Shown one piece after another: positions 10,723 through 22,420 of a stretch of DNA of 64,000 bases. Location of the stretch: the NCBI GenBank assembly GCA_032158295.1, contig CM063249.1:528501-592500 (forward strand). Reading direction: 5' to 3'. The translations under genes were made by a program, and so were the position numbers. Below the pieces are notes generated by a model, which saw only the letters and a program-made list of their open reading frames with translations, searched no databases and was not told where the DNA came from. Numbering within the stretch: the stretch's first letter is position 1; each line of letters begins with the position of its first letter. This DNA is from Pycnopodia helianthoides (taxonomy: Eukaryota; Echinodermata; Asteroidea; Forcipulatida; Asteriidae).

Positions 10723-11612
10723 TAAGGTTAAAACCGAATAATATTGTTGAAATGTTCTTGTCTGTTTTGCTCGCATTTGACATTTACACTTACAGCGGAT
10801 GATGCGAGAAAAAAAATCATCAAAAGTAGATTACTCTTGGGTTTTCTAAGTTGCTGTTGTTTCCCTCACCGTTCAAAAGATATCAATGTTGAAAATATTT
10901 ACCGGCTAGAACTGAAAGAGCTGAACAAGGCAATAGTTTGCAAACAACCGTTGTTGATTTCTCATTTTTGTCGACCAGTCAAATCCCTCAGAATTTTGAA
11001 TAGAAATCATACTTTCTGGGCAATTGTTTCAATACGTTTCCCCTCATTTCTCTGCAAGGTGTGGTATTTTTTTAACTCCCTTGGTGCAAGTTGTCTGAAA
11101 TGACAGCTTTCATTTCCCTTCTTCTTGTCAATTAGTTCTCCCGATGTCTGTCGTGTTTTTACTTTTTGATTTGCTGGTGACGTTTCCAAACGCTCTTCGT
11201 CCTGTGTCAAAATTAAATCTCCTCTCGTCTGCCCTTTCAGATCATTTTGGGGGCCTTTGTTTGCATTTGGTCGATATTCAGCAAGGCAACTCGCCGAGTA
11301 TTTTGTTCGCTGGTGATGTTTTTCCCAGTTTGGATTGTTTGTGTTGGGTTCAGAGGAGATGAGGTGAAGTGACTCTGGCTGAGGCTGATGGGCTTCAAGA
11401 CTGAGTTAGTGTTGTAGAATAGAGTGTTGTGGTCTAGCCTCAGCCACAATCAAACCTCCAGCTGGTTCACTTGCTCTAGTGTTATAAGGCGCAGTGACCA
11501 ATTTCTTACTTTGCTTACCTTAGGTGAAATATCCATGTTTGCTATGCATTGTATAGGTATATAAAAACTTCACATAATGTGAAAACTTCACATGACTTTA
11601 CAAATTGATTTA

Positions 11613-11820
11613 AAGAGATGTTAAATTTGCATAGGGGGAAAAGATTATTATTTTGTGTTTTACCCAAAACTGATGTATTTCGAGGACAGTATACTCTCCC
11701 GAGTCCCGTAGACATGCTTGTAATACAAAAATTAAAAATGCAGTTTTATAATAAAATTAAAAATCCAGGTGCGTATTTTGGGGTGGGATTCAAACCCACA
11801 ACCATTGTAATTTCAGAGCA
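11613..11820 (-). mobile_element. SINE family 2 copy, minus strand
   Basis: Body motifs AGATGTTAAATTTGCATAGG and TTTACCCAAAACTGATGT, then AGTATACTCTCCCGAGTCC, match the other copies in order. They are followed by the inverted B-box region GGTGGGATTCAAACCCAC. An A-rich insertion of about 40 bp lies near 11725-11765. The A-box end is not clearly visible. Confidence 0.7.
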
Positions 11821-12159
11821 TAAAAACAATTTCAATCCTCTTTTTTCTTTTAAACAGACTTCCATTGAGATTTTTCGTTTGCTTACTTTCGTTTAGTAAA
11901 GAATTACAACAAACATATCTGTTACAAGACTAAACATCAATGCATGTTTCGCTTTGTTCACAATAGTTTTGCAGTGAGATTGTTGGAACAATCTCAGCTA
12001 ACCACCACTCTGGAAAAATGGGGCAATTAAACTTTGCTTTTTTTCGCTTGTTACGGAGTGTTTTTTAATTGTAAGTTTCCACGCTTCAAAAGTGACCTTT
12101 ATTTGTTTGGGTTTCTATTCTTCTTTTTTTCTTCTTTTTTCTTTCTTAAATCCGGTGAG

Positions 12160-12292
12160 GCTATTTGAGCAAAACTTTGCCCGGGTCAGTCTGACACTGT
12201 CTTCAGAATTCCTGTATGAAATCAAATCCCGGAAGGATTACCGTCTCATCCATGACGAAGTGAGAAGTAGTGTCCCTGTTAAACACTCTTAA
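12160..12292 (+). CDS. Candidate alternative last exon of the MYO18A-like gene (tentative)
   Basis: A long pyrimidine tract (12105-12148) precedes two AG acceptors, at 12158-12159 and 12188-12189. Using either, the phase-2 end of the exon at 4655-4813 would continue in frame. The reading is RLFEQNFARVSLTLSSEFL, then YEIKSRKDYRLIHDEV and RSSVPVKHS, with a stop at 12290-12292. The sequence is hydrophilic and protein-like but matches no family I know, and there is no nearby AATAAA. Chance agreement of phase is one in three, so this is a hypothesis. It would replace the usual NPDYL C-terminus. Confidence 0.25.
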
Positions 12293-12677
12293 CTATCTAG
12301 CTTCAGATCAAGTATCGTGTGTCATTCTGCTACTCTAAAGTGTTGAGGGGTTCGTTTGCACTTTATGTGTTAATGAATGTGTGGGCAGGATCAATCGATA
12401 CCAATCCATGTCATCAGTCGCCATCACTCAGCGACTGAGGTTTCAACTCTACTGTGCCCTTTTTCCTCCCCAGTGCACTCGTGATAAAGAGGATTTGATA
12501 AGGACTTTCCTCCATTATCCTCCCCCCAAAAATTAGATACATGAGAATTTAAATACACAGAGGCAGTTTTGCGTTGACAATTTTTCACATTTTGAAGTAC
12601 TTTTAATTTAATTTTGTGTATAGTCTGCGTAAACTTGGCTTCAAGTTTGGTATGCAAATTTTCATAACCCCAATCTC

Positions 12678-12792
12678 ATCAGTGTCGTGGTCGAGCGGTC
12701 ATAGGTGTTTGGGGTCAGGGTCCAGGTACAGGTCGTGACTGACGTGTCATTGAGCAAGGTACGAACCATAAGTGCTTCATCCTGCCATGGTT
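12678..12792 (+). mobile_element. SINE family 1, partial degenerate copy
   Basis: It begins with the tRNA-like GTGTCGTGGTCGAGCGGTCA and then CATTGAGCAAGGTACGAACC, which matches the same order in the copies at 13292 and 15648. It stops after about 115 bp. The B box is degenerate. Confidence 0.6.
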
Positions 12793-13291
12793 TCTTTCCT
12801 CTCCAACACCTCAGCACCTTCTACACTGTTGGTCAAATTCAGTTATCCATTAGATAGAGCCCGTATAAAATTGTGGGCATGGGCATACGGACTATATCTA
12901 TTGAAAATTGAGTTCATCACAAAAACAATGAATTTGACCTTGGAGCCCCTAAAATGGGGTCTACAAAAATGAGATCATTCAAAAAATTCTCCGTGCAGAT
13001 TGTTCCCACTTGCGGTCACACAGTGTACAGTCGGCCATTTTCCAGCAAACTGTGCATAATTGTTTGAACGCACAACTAAACGTATTGTGCAAAATACCGC
13101 GTCGTCACGCGGGTGTTTTATAAGTTCCTTGCAAAACCTGCGTTGCCTGTGAATATGCCGTACATTGGGAACTACCTATACATGTCATTGATACAATGTG
13201 GACTTTTTCTACACCCATAGATAGAGGTTGTATAGAAATCCTTTGGATTTATTATAAATTGGCGTTTTAGTTTTTTACTTTTTATTTTTAT

Positions 13292-13566
13292 TTGGCGTGT
13301 CGTGGCCGAGAGGTCAAGCGCACTGGTTTCAAGCTGTTGTGTTTCTGATCAGCAGAGTGTGGGTTCTCGTCCCGGTCTTGAAACTTGTGTCCTTAAGCAA
13401 GACACTTGACCGTTGTTGCTTCGTCCTTCGGCTAGGACGTAAAGTCGTAGGACCCTTGTGCTGTGGAATGGACGTAAAAGAACTCAGTTACACTTATCGC
13501 AAAGAGAAAGGTCGATGCCCCGCTGTTTCTGGCGGTGGCTGCTGCATGCATTGCAGCATCTTGTAA
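13292..13566 (+). mobile_element. SINE family 1 copy, plus strand
   Basis: The tRNA-like head has an A box (TGGCCGAGAGGTCAAGCGC) and a B-box region (GGGTTCTCGTCCCGG). A shared central domain follows (TCCTTAAGCAAGACACTTGA, then CGTCCTTCGGCTAGGACGTA, then AAGAACTCAGTTACACTT). The same order of blocks occurs at 15648, 19440 (minus), 26270 and 45300 (minus). The head resembles tRNAs with a GCCGAGxGGT D-arm, as in Ser or Leu. The 89-residue open frame across it is not a gene. Confidence 0.85.
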
Positions 13567-14684
13567 ACCCTAATAACGTGCTACATATATCGGTCTCATA
13601 ATAACAACAATAATAAAACACTTCAAAAATCTGGCTTTAAAAAATAATACTAAGACATCAGTAGATAGTATTTGTTCATCGAATAATTCTTTTTTCGAAG
13701 AGGTAATAATTATACCAGAAGGAGGATTACGAAATGCAATACATAATGGCAATTCCCTCGCTCGAGGATTCTTGAAATCTTGTTTTCCGAGAATATCTTC
13801 ACATGCACAGGTATTCATTAACATTATTAACTACGTCTGGAAGAGTCAACGTCTTGCCGACCCGGCTTTGCTTCACTGCAAATACTTCTTTTCATTGTTA
13901 TTCAGTCGTCCTCTAATTATACATTTATGCCCAGAACTTTATATCTGAAGTCATTATGATTTAATCTCAACTCACAAAATAGCAAGTCCACCCCTTTCCT
14001 CCTTTTCCCCCTCGCTGCCCGGAGCACAGCGTCAGCGTGAGACGGGAATATCGGTATCTTGTGGACTCCTGCACTGCTTTATTTTGACATGCAAAACCAT
14101 TGATAAGCAATGTGGATGCTCTGTCTCTGATGGCCCAATTCTAAAGCCCTGGCTGCAGCTCAGTTCCAGTATCTTCGTCTTTGATTCCAGTGGTGGATTT
14201 TGTATGTATATATATAAATGTTCCCGAAGGATATCCATGTTTGCTCTGACAGTAAACCTGTACTCCTTCTTTTATTTCAATGCCCTTGTTTCACCCGCAC
14301 GAAACATCATATACTCAAGTTCCCAGTTGTGGCAATTTGTGTTTCTGTCAATTGCCTTCTTCATATTTTGTTCTTAATTTAAATGTCACTTCGCAAATAT
14401 TATTACAAGATGAACATCTCAGATTACCCAACTGCTCCCACTTTCTATTCCAACCAAGCTTTGATTGCCTTTTTTTCTCTCCGTCTGAGAGGAATGCTCA
14501 AGTGCATAGGGCTGCCTTTTTTTCCCATCTTTTTTTAAGTACAGCCTGCCTTTAAAAGTATATAGTTAAGTAATGCACATCCACCCAAGAAAGTGCTCAA
14601 AGAGCCTAAATGTACATGCAATGTTGGTTACATGCAATAGCTAGATTGTGTACAAAATTAAATGCATTGTTTTCAACAATGTCT

Positions 14685-15056
14685 GCATTGTTTAAACATT
14701 GTATAAAAGCACCTTACACGACCACTACACCTGTTCATTTGGGCCACAATCATTACTGCAGCCAACTCAACCCCTTTGGAGTATGCAGCACCACCGGCAG
14801 CCCCAAAACAGGCGCACATTATACAGGTTCACATTCACATCTCTACTCCTTCGCAGGTATCCATTTACTCCTGGGTAGTGAAAAACAACTGCGGTTGTTT
14901 CGCACCCATAGTCGTTTCTCACTTGACTGCAGTTAACTGTAGTTAAAGGGTCTTGCCCGAAAACACAACTGTCCGGACCAGATACGAACCAAAAGTTTGA
15001 TTACTCAGCCGTCAGATATTGCGTTCGTTGCTCAAGACCACTCGATCACGACACCC
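14685..15056 (-). mobile_element. SINE copy, minus strand, long body
   Basis: On the minus strand it starts with the tRNA-like GGTGTCGTGATCGAGTGGTC and reaches GGTTCGTATCTGGTCCGG (B box). It continues into GGGCAAGACCCTTTAACTAC and a long body ending GTAAGGTGCTTTTATACAAT. The head is of the family 1 type, but the body differs from the 13292 and 26270 copies. It probably represents a subfamily sharing its 3' end with the copy at 15648. The 108-residue + frame at 14610-14936 is an accidental ORF in it. Confidence 0.7.
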
Positions 15057-15086
15057 TAAATAAAGGTGTAAGACATTAGTGTTGTC

Positions 15087-15122
15087 TTAAAATATATATA
15101 TATATACATATATATATATCTA
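15087..15122. repeat. TA microsatellite
   Basis: TA dinucleotides with a single interrupting AC near 15106. Similar TA tracts lie at 33916-33930, 41783-41810 and 42000-42012. Confidence 0.85.
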
Positions 15123-15647
15123 TGTCGGAGTATCCAATAGAGTGAGACTCAACCATCCGATGAGACTTCTTGGTTTAATGTTCCCTCATCCATCATGTCC
15201 CTGGCCACTGATGTCAATTATTTATTCAACGACGCGCCATTGTTTCCCTAACCGCAGAGCTGGTGGCTCAACTACACATTATTTATAAGAAGGAATTTAT
15301 TTTGACGACGCTCAGTTGTTGCAATGGGTTTTCCGTTGTTAAATGGTGCATGAGAGGGAGCCAATTTGGCGATAATTGTTTACTGGGGTGCTGACTAATC
15401 GTAGAATGGCGTGTTCAATGTGGTTTGTAGCTGCCGTGATTGATCATGGATTGATATAGAATGGCCGTGTATCACCAATCCCTTAGTCTATACTGTTTAG
15501 GCTCTAAATAAACACACAAGGGCGAAAATGATGTTCATATTACACAGGTTAAACGTCTTAAAGGGGTAAAAAGTTTAATTTACGAAACCCTGGAGTCGGC
15601 ACCATCCGACTGCTTCTTGCTCCAAGCTCTACCTCCATGTTCCAAAA

Positions 15648-15960
15648 GTGTGTCTTGTGGCCGAGCGGTCTGGTGCATCGGACTCAAGTTTGACATCATC
15701 GGAGTGTGGGTTTGATTCATGACACTTTGTGTTTCTGAGCAAGGCACTGAACCATAATTGCTTCTTGTATTCCACGTGTATAAGTGGGAGGGCTGAGACA
15801 GCATTATGTTGGATTAACGCTTAGTGTTAATTAAGCAGCTTGGGGTTGTATATGCTCCCCGTCGAGGGAATGGAGAAAGTGGGAGGAAGTATGCTTGACT
15901 GAAATGTATAATAATGTTGTAAGGCACTAGTATCTGTGAGCTATACATTATAAGAACCGA
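15648..15960 (+). mobile_element. SINE family 1 copy, plus strand
   Basis: The head GTGGCCGAGCGGTCTGGTGC is followed by GGACTCAAG, a degenerate B box (GGGTTTGATTCATGACAC) and TGAGCAAGGCACTGAACC. The body ends GTAAGGCACTAGTATCTGTG and ATTATAAGAACC, close to the tail of the 14685 copy. The minus-strand open frame here is spurious. Confidence 0.75.
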
Positions 15961-16534
15961 GTGGAATTTGTATGTTTTTTAATAAAGTGAACGTTTTCAA
16001 GTGTTACTGACGGGGCCCAAGCTGGAGTGTAAGCCGTAGTGTAAGCCGAAGCCTAAGCCGATGTTTTTTCGCAGGAAATCAATTTTGCATGCATTAAGCA
16101 ATAACAATGTGTGGATCTCCAAATGCTTTCTCCTTGACCTTCAGTGATTCAGACAGTCATTTTTTTATATGGAGGATTTGTATTTGTGGGAACTTTATCA
16201 TCAGTGAGCTTCCCAAGACGAAACCTCAGTCTCAAATTTATCTTCTCCTAATGATTGCCAACGATGTTGTTGTTGTTTTTTTTTTTTTTTTTTTTTAATC
16301 TTTGCAGAACTCTATTTCATCTTTCATTCATAGCTCATGGTTGCACTGTACATTTAATGATTGGAGGAGCGTATTTATCTGTTTCAACGACCTGTGATTT
16401 CTCAGGATTTTTCCTAATTTCAGGACTTATTTATTTGTACTTTTTTCCCAAACTTCCTTGAGCCTTTTATTTATGTTTTTTTTTGTTTGTTTTTTTTTTT
16501 TTTTTAAGAAGTGACCAATCATCAAAGGGAGAAA

Positions 16535-16580
16535 AAAAAGTAGTCTGCACTGTGTCCAAACCTGTAGTTTTGTCTTACTG
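16535..16580 (+). repeat. Dispersed repeat fragment shared with 34385-34445
   Basis: The string GTAGTCTGCACTGTGTCCAA, then CCTGTAGTTTTGTCTTACTG and GTG, recurs as a slightly diverged copy at 34385-34445 in the same orientation. Only about 50-60 bp are alignable by eye, so element boundaries are unknown. Confidence 0.5.
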
Positions 16581-17684
16581 GTGATGCACAGAGTCGGTAA
16601 ACCTTTTGAAATACGTCTAGGAGGTTCTGGGTTTAGAATAAGGGGACCCCGGCCAAAAAGCTTGTTTTTTGCAGGAATGGTCACATTCGTTTATTGCATT
16701 TCTCTATCCCAGGTGCACTATCCTTTGTTGTTTTGTCTTCTTGATGGAAAAACCAAGATCGTTCTCTTTAAAAGATTTCATAAACTGAGGGAGATCATGC
16801 GCACAACCTTAACAGTTAATCTAAGTGCTCCGTCTAAGTTAACTGCAGCTAAAACCTCAAGGCAAACATAGCTGAAAGTATGGGTGGAAACTCATTGAGT
16901 CAGTTGTGTTCTCTTCCAATCCATTTTAGTGTGATGAGTTTCCCGAATAAGGTAACACTTTTCATGACGTGGAAAAGGGATTGCTCCTTTCTGTTTAATG
17001 GAGCAGAATCGCCGTATGTCAACCGTCGTATAATTACGCTTTTGGATGATGACGCCCATTGCCAGTGATTCTAAGAACACCTATATAAAGCAGACGGCTG
17101 ATAACTGCGCGACATTTGGGCGTGTGGCTCGAAGCTCTGTTTAATAAACGCTGGCGTTTCATCGGCTCTTTCATTCTCGCCGTCAGTTCCTTTAGTTAAA
17201 TGACGTCGTTTTGTCATTAAGAAAATGCTTTGATGGTTGGATGGAATTGATATCTGATCTAGAAGCTTACTTAATAAACTACTTTTAAAAATCGCTTTCG
17301 AGAGAAAACTATTTCTCTCTCAGGGGAGACCTTAGGACTTTTTTTTTTATGATCTTTTTGTTTCATTTTTTTTTTTGATTCAAGAAAGCAAAAGTAAGAA
17401 CATTTGTTTGAAACCTTTCTCAAATTAAGAAAAAAATCGAAGGGGAATTCTTGTTTTCTTTCTTTTTTGTGTCAAGAAAAACTGCGAAGAATTTGTTCTC
17501 GTGGTTTTTTTTTTATTATATTCATAAATCGAAAGAAACCTTAACATTGTAGATTTTATTTATTTTTGTTAGGTTTTTAATTTTCTTTCCTTGCCAATTA
17601 TTTTTTTCTAACAGACTTTCATCAAACTATTGTTTTTCTCTGTTATTTCACGGATAGTTTTAATATTAAGTATGACAATTATTA

Positions 17685-17825
17685 GCCATTTGCGTGTAGA
17701 GCCTCGAATTGGGGACAGCAGTGAGTAGAAGCATTATATATCTCTGTAATGGGACTTTTATCCAACTCAATTACATCAATACAATACAAATGAAGCATAA
17801 AGTCGAGGCTCTACACGCACTTGGC
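17685..17825. mobile_element. Small MITE-like inverted repeat (~23-bp arms)
   Basis: The left arm GCCATTTGCGTGTAGAGCCT, continuing CGA (17685-17707), is inverted at 17803-17825 (TCGAGGCTCTACACGCACTTGGC) with few mismatches. About 95 bp of AT-rich, non-coding spacer separates them. The high similarity of the arms suggests an insertion that is not very old. Target duplication is not evident by eye. Confidence 0.7.
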
Positions 17826-19044
17826 GGATCCGAGCCAGTAGCGAATAGCCAAATATCTTTCTCATGACATACTCCGACTGTTTGCAAAAAATTCCATCAT
17901 CGAAAGGCACAATCCCATCGCATAGCTGCCGTGCGCAGCCCCTTCACCATTATCCCAATCAGACCACTCTACATGATGTGTGTATGTGTGTTTGGTTTGC
18001 TGTCTTCCTATACCTCTCCAGACCCTCCAATTTACCTGGAACTGTCGACGTCATCACACCGTGCCGTTGTCATTCTGTCATTGTCCCTGTCTGTAATTTG
18101 GATGCCCACGATGCAGAAAATGGAAAGATTACTTGTTGTGACATTCATCCTTGGTTCCGGGACATGACTTCAAATGTGTAATGTGATAAAAGAAAATTCC
18201 ACAGATTGAAATCCGCAATTAATCCCTCAAAAGTGAGAGGGAATTTCTGAAGTAACCTTCTTGAATACAATTGCTTCTGGGCGTGTCTGCAAGGCGATGT
18301 AGACACTCTGTAAGGTCTCCATAGAAACAGAAATATAACTTCACTTTGATTACTTTTTAATTTCTTTTTCAACCATTTGTTCATTTATTTTGATTTATTC
18401 ATTTTTTCACCTTGGATTTTTTTCATTATTATTACCTTGGATTTTTGTCTCTCTTTCACAATGAACGTATTACATATTTTCTTATTAGGTTTATGTTGTG
18501 TAAAGCTATAATTATTGTCACATATGATTTACTCTTACTTGGTTCATAGCTTAAGCCGTATTGTGAGAATGAAGGGCAATTCGTCTGTAACTTTACCCTT
18601 TGAATTGGCAATTGGAAAGGCAAGGACACAGGTTCTGTACGAATATGAAGTAGTTACATTTTATAGACATACTTAATACGTAAAGCTGCCTTGCCCGAAT
18701 TTTCCCCCCTCTTTTTTTTTTGGGGGGGTGCAGTTTCAAAACGAGTAAACAGGCCGTTTTTGTCTTTCATTTGAGCCCATTCAGCCATGAATTCATGGAC
18801 ATCTTTCATTTTTCAACAACACTTAGGAAACATGTCATAGAATTATTTCTAAATTAGTTGTATTGGTAAAATGTTTTACCTTACAATGTTATGACGAACT
18901 GTTGGGGGGGGGGACTTACTTTTGTTGATGTGTTTAGTATTTCAAGTCCCTACATTATGAGGACCTCTTTTGTTCCCAAGTCCAAACTTCGTATGTAGCG
19001 TTAGAACACGATCAACTCGTGGTTCAGGCCAGGGTTGACCTGGA

Positions 19045-19150
19045 TTCAGAGTCCTGTCGGGTCTGACCCATTTCTGGGTCAGTATGAACCCGAATCTGCG
19101 TCGAATTGACCAAGAAATGGGTTAAACTGACGGGAAATCTAAGTTAAAAT
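19045..19150 (+). repeat. Dispersed repeat rich in GGGTCAGT / GACCCG, copy 1
   Basis: The motifs GGGTCTGACCCATTTCTGGG, GGGTCAGTATGAACCCG and AGAAATGGGTTAAACTGACG occur in the same order as in 36325-36450. The block contains internal inverted pieces (GGGTCAGxxTGACCC). Function and class are unknown. Confidence 0.6.
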
Positions 19151-19439
19151 ATCGGTTTTCCTTTTCCTGTTTACATTTTTCGGTAGATTTTAGAGTGTGA
19201 TTTAAAATCTAAAATACTATATTCCCGATCGATCAATAGGCCTACATAATGTTAGATTTGTGTCAATTTTTCTCTCTCATTTTTTTTCTTCATTTCTTTA
19301 ATTTATTTTTTACACTTGATTCAAAAAAACAAAACAAATTCTATGGGAAGTATCTTTCACCGTGTGAATAAATTGTTCCCCGAAACCCTCCATTTCCTAA
19401 TTTAATTTTCCCACTCAACATAAGTACATATCAATCTAG

Positions 19440-19832
19440 TCTTTTCCGGCACTTTATCACACCCGAGGGGCATCTCAAAGCATCCATTATTCTTACGACA
19501 GGTATATGCAGAGCTCTGTTCCAATTATGAGACCCATTTATGTAGCACCTTGTTAAGGTTTACAAGGTGATACGGCGAGATCTGCGGCTAAGCATGCATG
19601 CCGGAAACACCGGGGCAAACCCCTTCTCTTAATGATAAGTGTATTGGTTTTTTGTACATGCATTACACAATACACGGGACCTACAGCTTTAACGTCCCAT
19701 CCGAAGGACAAAGTAATTAGTGTTTTGCTCAAGGACACAAGGTGACATGACCGGGAGAAGAACCAACCCACACCCTGACAACGGCCGAACTTGAGTCCAG
19801 TGCAGCGGACCGAACAATCGCGACACTAAATC
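19440..19832 (-). mobile_element. SINE family 1, nearly full-length copy, minus strand
   Basis: The minus strand starts near 19832 with a GTGTCGCGATTG head, includes GGACTCAAGTTCGGCCG and a B-box region, then TGTCCTTGAGCAAAACAC, CGTCCCATCC in inverted sense, and GGGGTTTGCCCCGGTGTTTC. It ends in a tail near 19440 (AGATGCCCCTCGGGTGTG, then ATAAAGTGCC). The same tail flanks the copy at 45300-45905, so about 390 bp is a good estimate of unit length. The open frames of 72 and 135 residues on this strand are spurious. Confidence 0.85.
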
Positions 19833-20904
19833 CCCGAGTAAAACATAAACCAATTTCATTGCGCTCTCTTGAAAGCATCTTATTTGATTTTCAAACGTAG
19901 CTTGTGTTGCTGGTTTTTCTAAAGGGTGCGGAGGGTTGACTTGAAAATCCAATGACATATCATACCTGTTTTGTTTTTTTGCAGCAGGGTTCATTAATCC
20001 GCAGTAACTCAGGAGTCTCGTACGTGGAAAAACGGATATTAAATCAAAGAGTGGCAAAGCAAAGGCGGCGATACATGTAATATGAAATCTTATCATAACA
20101 GAGATAAGGGTTTGGGGACAAAAACCAAATAAACGGACACCGTTGTTGAATGCACTTTCACGGTTTAGTGGATTGAAAAGAAGTTGAGCAAATACTCCGG
20201 GAAAAATCCGAGATCATTTGAAGGTAAAGCTCTGGAAATTAATATAGAAAAACTTGCGGAGTTATTACAATAATTTGATACCCACAGGGACATTGACTCA
20301 GTTTCAACAAATTGTCAGATTTTGCGCACAAACGAATCATTTCTCTATTTCGTTTATTTATTTATAACACTCAATAGTTCCCTGGGCAGTTAAAACTGGT
20401 TTCAATTGGGGCCCAGTATCCACGGGGGCTAAGTATATTTAATGTTCCACTATATTATGCATAAATAATGTATAATATTTCACTTCGAACAACAACTAAA
20501 GCAATTAATGTTTCAGTGTATGCATAAATAATGTATGGTTATACTTCGAACAATAACGAAATACCAGAGTAACAAACACACAGAATGTAAGATAATAAAG
20601 AGCTAGCTCTCTATATAAATACTACAAAAACAATCAATTTGCAGCAGATATTAAATTATACTTACTCTGACATTTTCAGTGAATGTTACACAACGAGTTT
20701 GTGTAATCATTGCATTATTTAGATACACACAGCAATTGCATTATTGCTGAGTATGAGAATGGGGAAAAACACCTTAAGGGATGGAAGAACGCTGTCATGG
20801 TACTGAAGCAACGAAAGAAAGAAGGTGAATCAAGGACAACCATTTCCCATCAAATGCAATCAGAAAACAAATCTCAATGTTTCCCTCTTTCCTCAGTTTG
20901 AATT

Positions 20905-21133
20905 CCCGCGGAAAACAAATCCATGATATCGCTTTTTTTCCTCTCAATATTTGTGTTTTACCCATACACCGGAGTGTATTAGGCACTGTATCCTCAGTAC
21001 TTTCCGAGCCCTGTGAAAGACAAATCCAGTGGCATATTATTGGTTGGTATTCGAACCCACTACCATTGCCATTCTGGAGCAGGTGTCTTACCACTAAGAC
21101 CACCGAGCTTGTCCGCGAGTTAGAGGCAGTTTG
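20905..21133 (-). mobile_element. SINE family 2, best head-containing copy, minus strand
   Basis: This is the most complete head of the family. The minus strand gives CTCGGTGGTCTTAGTGGTAA (A box), then GACACCTGCTCCAGAATGGC, then GTGGGTTCGAATACCAACC (B box). The body follows (CACTGTATCC, TACACTCCGGTGTATGGG in inverted sense). The head resembles tRNAs with a TTAGTGGT D-loop. Open frames on both strands here are accidental. Confidence 0.8.
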
Positions 21134-21239
21134 AATCCTTTATTTTAGCAGCGGATACCGCAACAGTTTTTCTGTGTATTTCCTGGAGAGGTTGTAACCG
21201 TCTGTTAGTTTAAAAACTAGAAAACAAACGATCCAATTT

Positions 21240-21480
21240 GGTTTGTCAGCGTGGTCAAGTGGTTAGACTGCAGGATTTGCGATCACAAGGTGGTGGGTTC
21301 GAATCCGGCCACGCCAACCGTTGATTTCACAACGACTAGAATACGTATTGTCGCCTAGTTACTGAAACACAATTTATTGATTTGTGCAACTCATAGTCAT
21401 AGACGTTAGAGCAATGTTTGATTGAGAGAGTTTGGCTGTTGCCAGCTTGTAATGCTTTTACTAAGAGTTATTCTAGGCCA
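21240..21480 (+). mobile_element. SINE family 3: tRNA-like head with long body
   Basis: Bases 21248-21316 look like a tRNA: AGCGTGG pairs with CCACGCC (6 of 7 pairs). TGGTCAAGTGGTTAGAC is an A box and GGTGGGTTCGAATCCGGCC a canonical B box. The anticodon arm does not form a 5-bp stem with a 7-base loop, so it is called a SINE head rather than a tRNA gene. The following ~160 bp (TTGATTTCACAACGACTAG...) would be the body. Only one copy is in the window, so the 3' boundary is a guess. Confidence 0.6.
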
Positions 21481-21842
21481 CTAGAAATAACCAAAATACA
21501 ATCTATTTTCATGATAATAACCATTAGATTGATCAATCTTCCCCCATGGATAAAACACTGGGTTGCGCAATCACGGCAATGTGTCTTAGATTGCGCCGCA
21601 GTTTATTCCTAACCGATGGTGAACCACTCGGTTACTACATACATCTACCCCATTGGATTTGTAAATGACTAACATATGTAATTCCTAGGTAAGTAAAGGT
21701 GTTTTTTTTAAGGCATTTAAATGGGAAAAGTTACATACCATTTTATACCTTATAAAATTTGTTAGTAAGAAAAACTTTTTTTTTCACCATGACGTCATCG
21801 GGTGTCAAGTTACAGTAATTCAAAGCTTATTACTTAAACATT

Positions 21843-22165
21843 CATATCTTCTGAACCGCATGTCATAAAGTCGTAATGTTTGTTTTGTCGTGTAGCTTAC
21901 AACACCTGTGACATTTTGTTGAAACTGATGACCCCACTTTGACCTTTACTTCCGGTCCAAACAGGAAGCTCAAAAATTCAAGTAATCATATCTCCTGAAC
22001 CGCATGTTCATGAAGTCTTAATCTTTGTGCTGCTTGCTAGCTTAATACACATTTTGACCTTTTTATTCGAAGCATGACCCCACTTTGACCTTCCCTTTCG
22101 GTCCAAACAGGATGTTCAAAGTATACCAATCATATCTCCTGAACCACATGTCATAAAATCATAAT
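21843..22165 (+). repeat. Three-copy tandem repeat, ~144-bp period
   Basis: The block CATATCTCCTGAACCGCATG, TCATAAAGTC, then GACCCCACTTTGACCTT, CGGTCCAAACAGGA recurs with TGAACC at 21852, 21996 and 22140. The third copy is incomplete. Copies are moderately diverged. No coding capacity is seen. Confidence 0.85.
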
Positions 22166-22209
22166 CCGAACACCTCGAATTTGTTATCAACAAATTCTTA
22201 TCTCTAGTT

Positions 22210-22420
22210 ATTATTTGTTTTTGGTTCATCTACCATTGATAAGATTGACAGACCAACTTTGTACGGAAAAGTTGCTGGCAGAGTTTTGTCCTGCCCTTTC
22301 TAACCAAACCACTGTCACCCGTTGATTGACACCCCCTCTAGGACGTGCTGCGTGGTCCAGCTTGGGATCTAATGGCATATGAGCTGACCAGTGTAGTACA
22401 ATGTAGATAAGACAATGGAA
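22210..22420 (-). mobile_element. Dispersed ~200-bp element, copy in opposite orientation to 52545
   Basis: The inverse complement of this stretch matches 52545-52745. Shared blocks include TCTACCATTGATAAGATTG / CAATGGTAGATGG, CTGGCAGAGTTTTGTCCTGC and its inverse, and GGCATATGAGCTGACC and its inverse. The ends carry GGTTCATCTACC on one side and ACAATGGAAATATT on the other. It encodes no protein of its own; the two overlapping open frames are spurious. Confidence 0.7.

Noticed and set aside
19689..20096. A 135-residue minus-strand gene
   Set aside because: Much of it is SINE sequence shared with copies at 26270 and 45300; the rest is unrecognised.
21248..21316. A tRNA gene
   Set aside because: Acceptor stem and A/B boxes fit, but the anticodon arm does not form a normal stem and loop and a SINE-like body follows, so it is called a SINE head.
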